Assembly: GCF_900115465.1 (NCBI RefSeq)
Contig: NZ_FOWN01000017.1
Location: forward strand, 1-56,615
Source of the DNA: Halolactibacillus alkaliphilus
GTDB taxonomy: Bacteria > Bacillota > Bacilli > Bacillales > Amphibacillaceae
Length of the DNA: 56,615 bases
Reading direction: 5' to 3'
Shown: one piece after another, positions 56,360 through 56,615 of the stretch
Numbering within the stretch: position 1 is the stretch's first letter
Layout of the letters: each line of letters opens with the position of its first letter
Translations under genes and position numbers: made by a program
Notes under the pieces: model-generated
The model's input: the letters and a program-made list of their open reading frames with translations, nothing else
Told to the model about the DNA's origin: nothing
Databases searched by the model: none

Positions 56360-56615
56360 TCAATAATTTAAGTATCGTTTTAATTTATAGTCAGATCTAA
56401 ATTGACTTGCTTTCAAGCGAAGGTTTAAATTTCTTAGCCCCCACTTCAATAGTCGCTCATTTGATAGTGCTCGATGAAGGGCAGGTGTTTTTGAGTTATT
56501 CCAATACCCCTTCCTACTCGCAGCTAATTTAAGTGCTTCGTTATGAGATATTCCGTATTTTCGAAGTTTTCTATACCTCGTTCTCACATGTTTCCAGCGT
56601 TTCCAAATCATTTGA
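56360..56615 (-). CDS. ltrA: Group II intron reverse transcriptase/maturase, C-terminal part (partial)
   Basis: The frame continues past the window edge, so this is the last ~84 residues of the protein. WKRWKHVRTRYRKLRKYGIS and KLAASRKGYWNNSKTPALHR, with the following ALSNERLLKWG, are the conserved C-terminal maturase (X/thumb) region of class C-like LtrA proteins. It aids intron splicing and mobility. The protein ends exactly at domain V, which is normal for class C. Confidence 0.85.
   Translation of the reverse strand, partial: QMIWKRWKHVRTRYRKLRKYGISHNEALKLAASRKGYWNNSKTPALHRALSNERLLKWGLRNLNLRLKASQFRSDYKLKRYLNY

Larger units (their letters stand above)
56284..56615 (-). mobile_element. 3' part of a class C group II intron
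   Basis: The minus-strand sequence holds the end of an intron-encoded protein, then domain V (56328-56359, ACCGCCGTA...TACGGTGGT) and domain VI (56289-56321, GTAGGTGA/TCACCTAC stem), ending near 56284 with GAT. A short domain V with the TACGGATCCGTAC core and GTGTGAGAGG next to it fits class C introns. The 5' part is outside the window. Confidence 0.75.

Overview
The window looks like a low-GC Gram-positive chromosome from the Bacillaceae or a close relative. The evidence is Shine-Dalgarno sequences of the AAGGAGG type, Bacillus subtilis-like housekeeping genes (argS-ywiB, speE-speB, ywhB, ywfO, lipL, pta, cwlJ-gerQ, ywdI), CcpA-type cre sites and the spore germination pair cwlJ-gerQ. The many sugar and uronate genes suggest a plant-polymer-using fermenter. 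An Amphibacillus/Halolactibacillus-like organism would fit, but this is inference from gene content only.

Layout. 1-240: right end of an ISL3-family insertion sequence. 254-2424: ywiB-argS on the minus strand. 2484-8155: minus-strand operon with a BglG/LicR-type PTS regulator carrying its own EIIA domain, ascorbate-type EIIB and EIIC, and a transketolase split in two. 8415-10220: speE-speB. 10589-15258: plus-strand beta-glucoside operon bglP-bglA-licT controlled by a LicT-type RNA antiterminator and terminator. 15319-17499: a large pseudopilin-like surface protein. 17731-23740: ywhB-like tautomerase, class 3 fructose-1,6-bisphosphatase and a GH2 glycosidase, flanked by two decayed TnpB fragments. 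23892-33981: hexuronate catabolism (HAD hydrolase, uxuB, uxuA, uxaC, kdgA, a GH3 enzyme, a GPH-family symporter) with a divergent GntR regulator. Four promoters here share a TATACTAG-type operator on the -10 box. 34054-39758: conserved core genes. 39845-47706: acyltransferase, RND efflux protein, AI-2E-family permease and RecQ. 47773-56250: a compact seven-gene minus-strand operon (TIM-barrel-like exported protein, VTC-domain protein, DUF4956 membrane protein, CotH-like kinase, glycosidase-like protein, HEAT-repeat protein, processive GT2 glycosyltransferase) behind a structured leader with a pseudoknot and terminator. 56284-56615: 3' part of a group II intron of class C type.

How the genes work together. 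The hexuronate genes form UxaC -> UxuB -> UxuA -> (KDG kinase, absent from the window) -> KdgA. The GPH symporter imports the sugar or glycoside and the GH3 and GH2 enzymes release monosaccharides. The GntR protein and CcpA probably control them.

The most novel part is the seven-gene operon at the right end. It joins a membrane polysaccharide synthase-like enzyme to a predicted polyphosphate polymerase fold, a DUF4956 membrane protein and a protein-kinase-like CotH. It looks like a cell-surface polymer system, and its leader could sense a signal. Its product is unknown.
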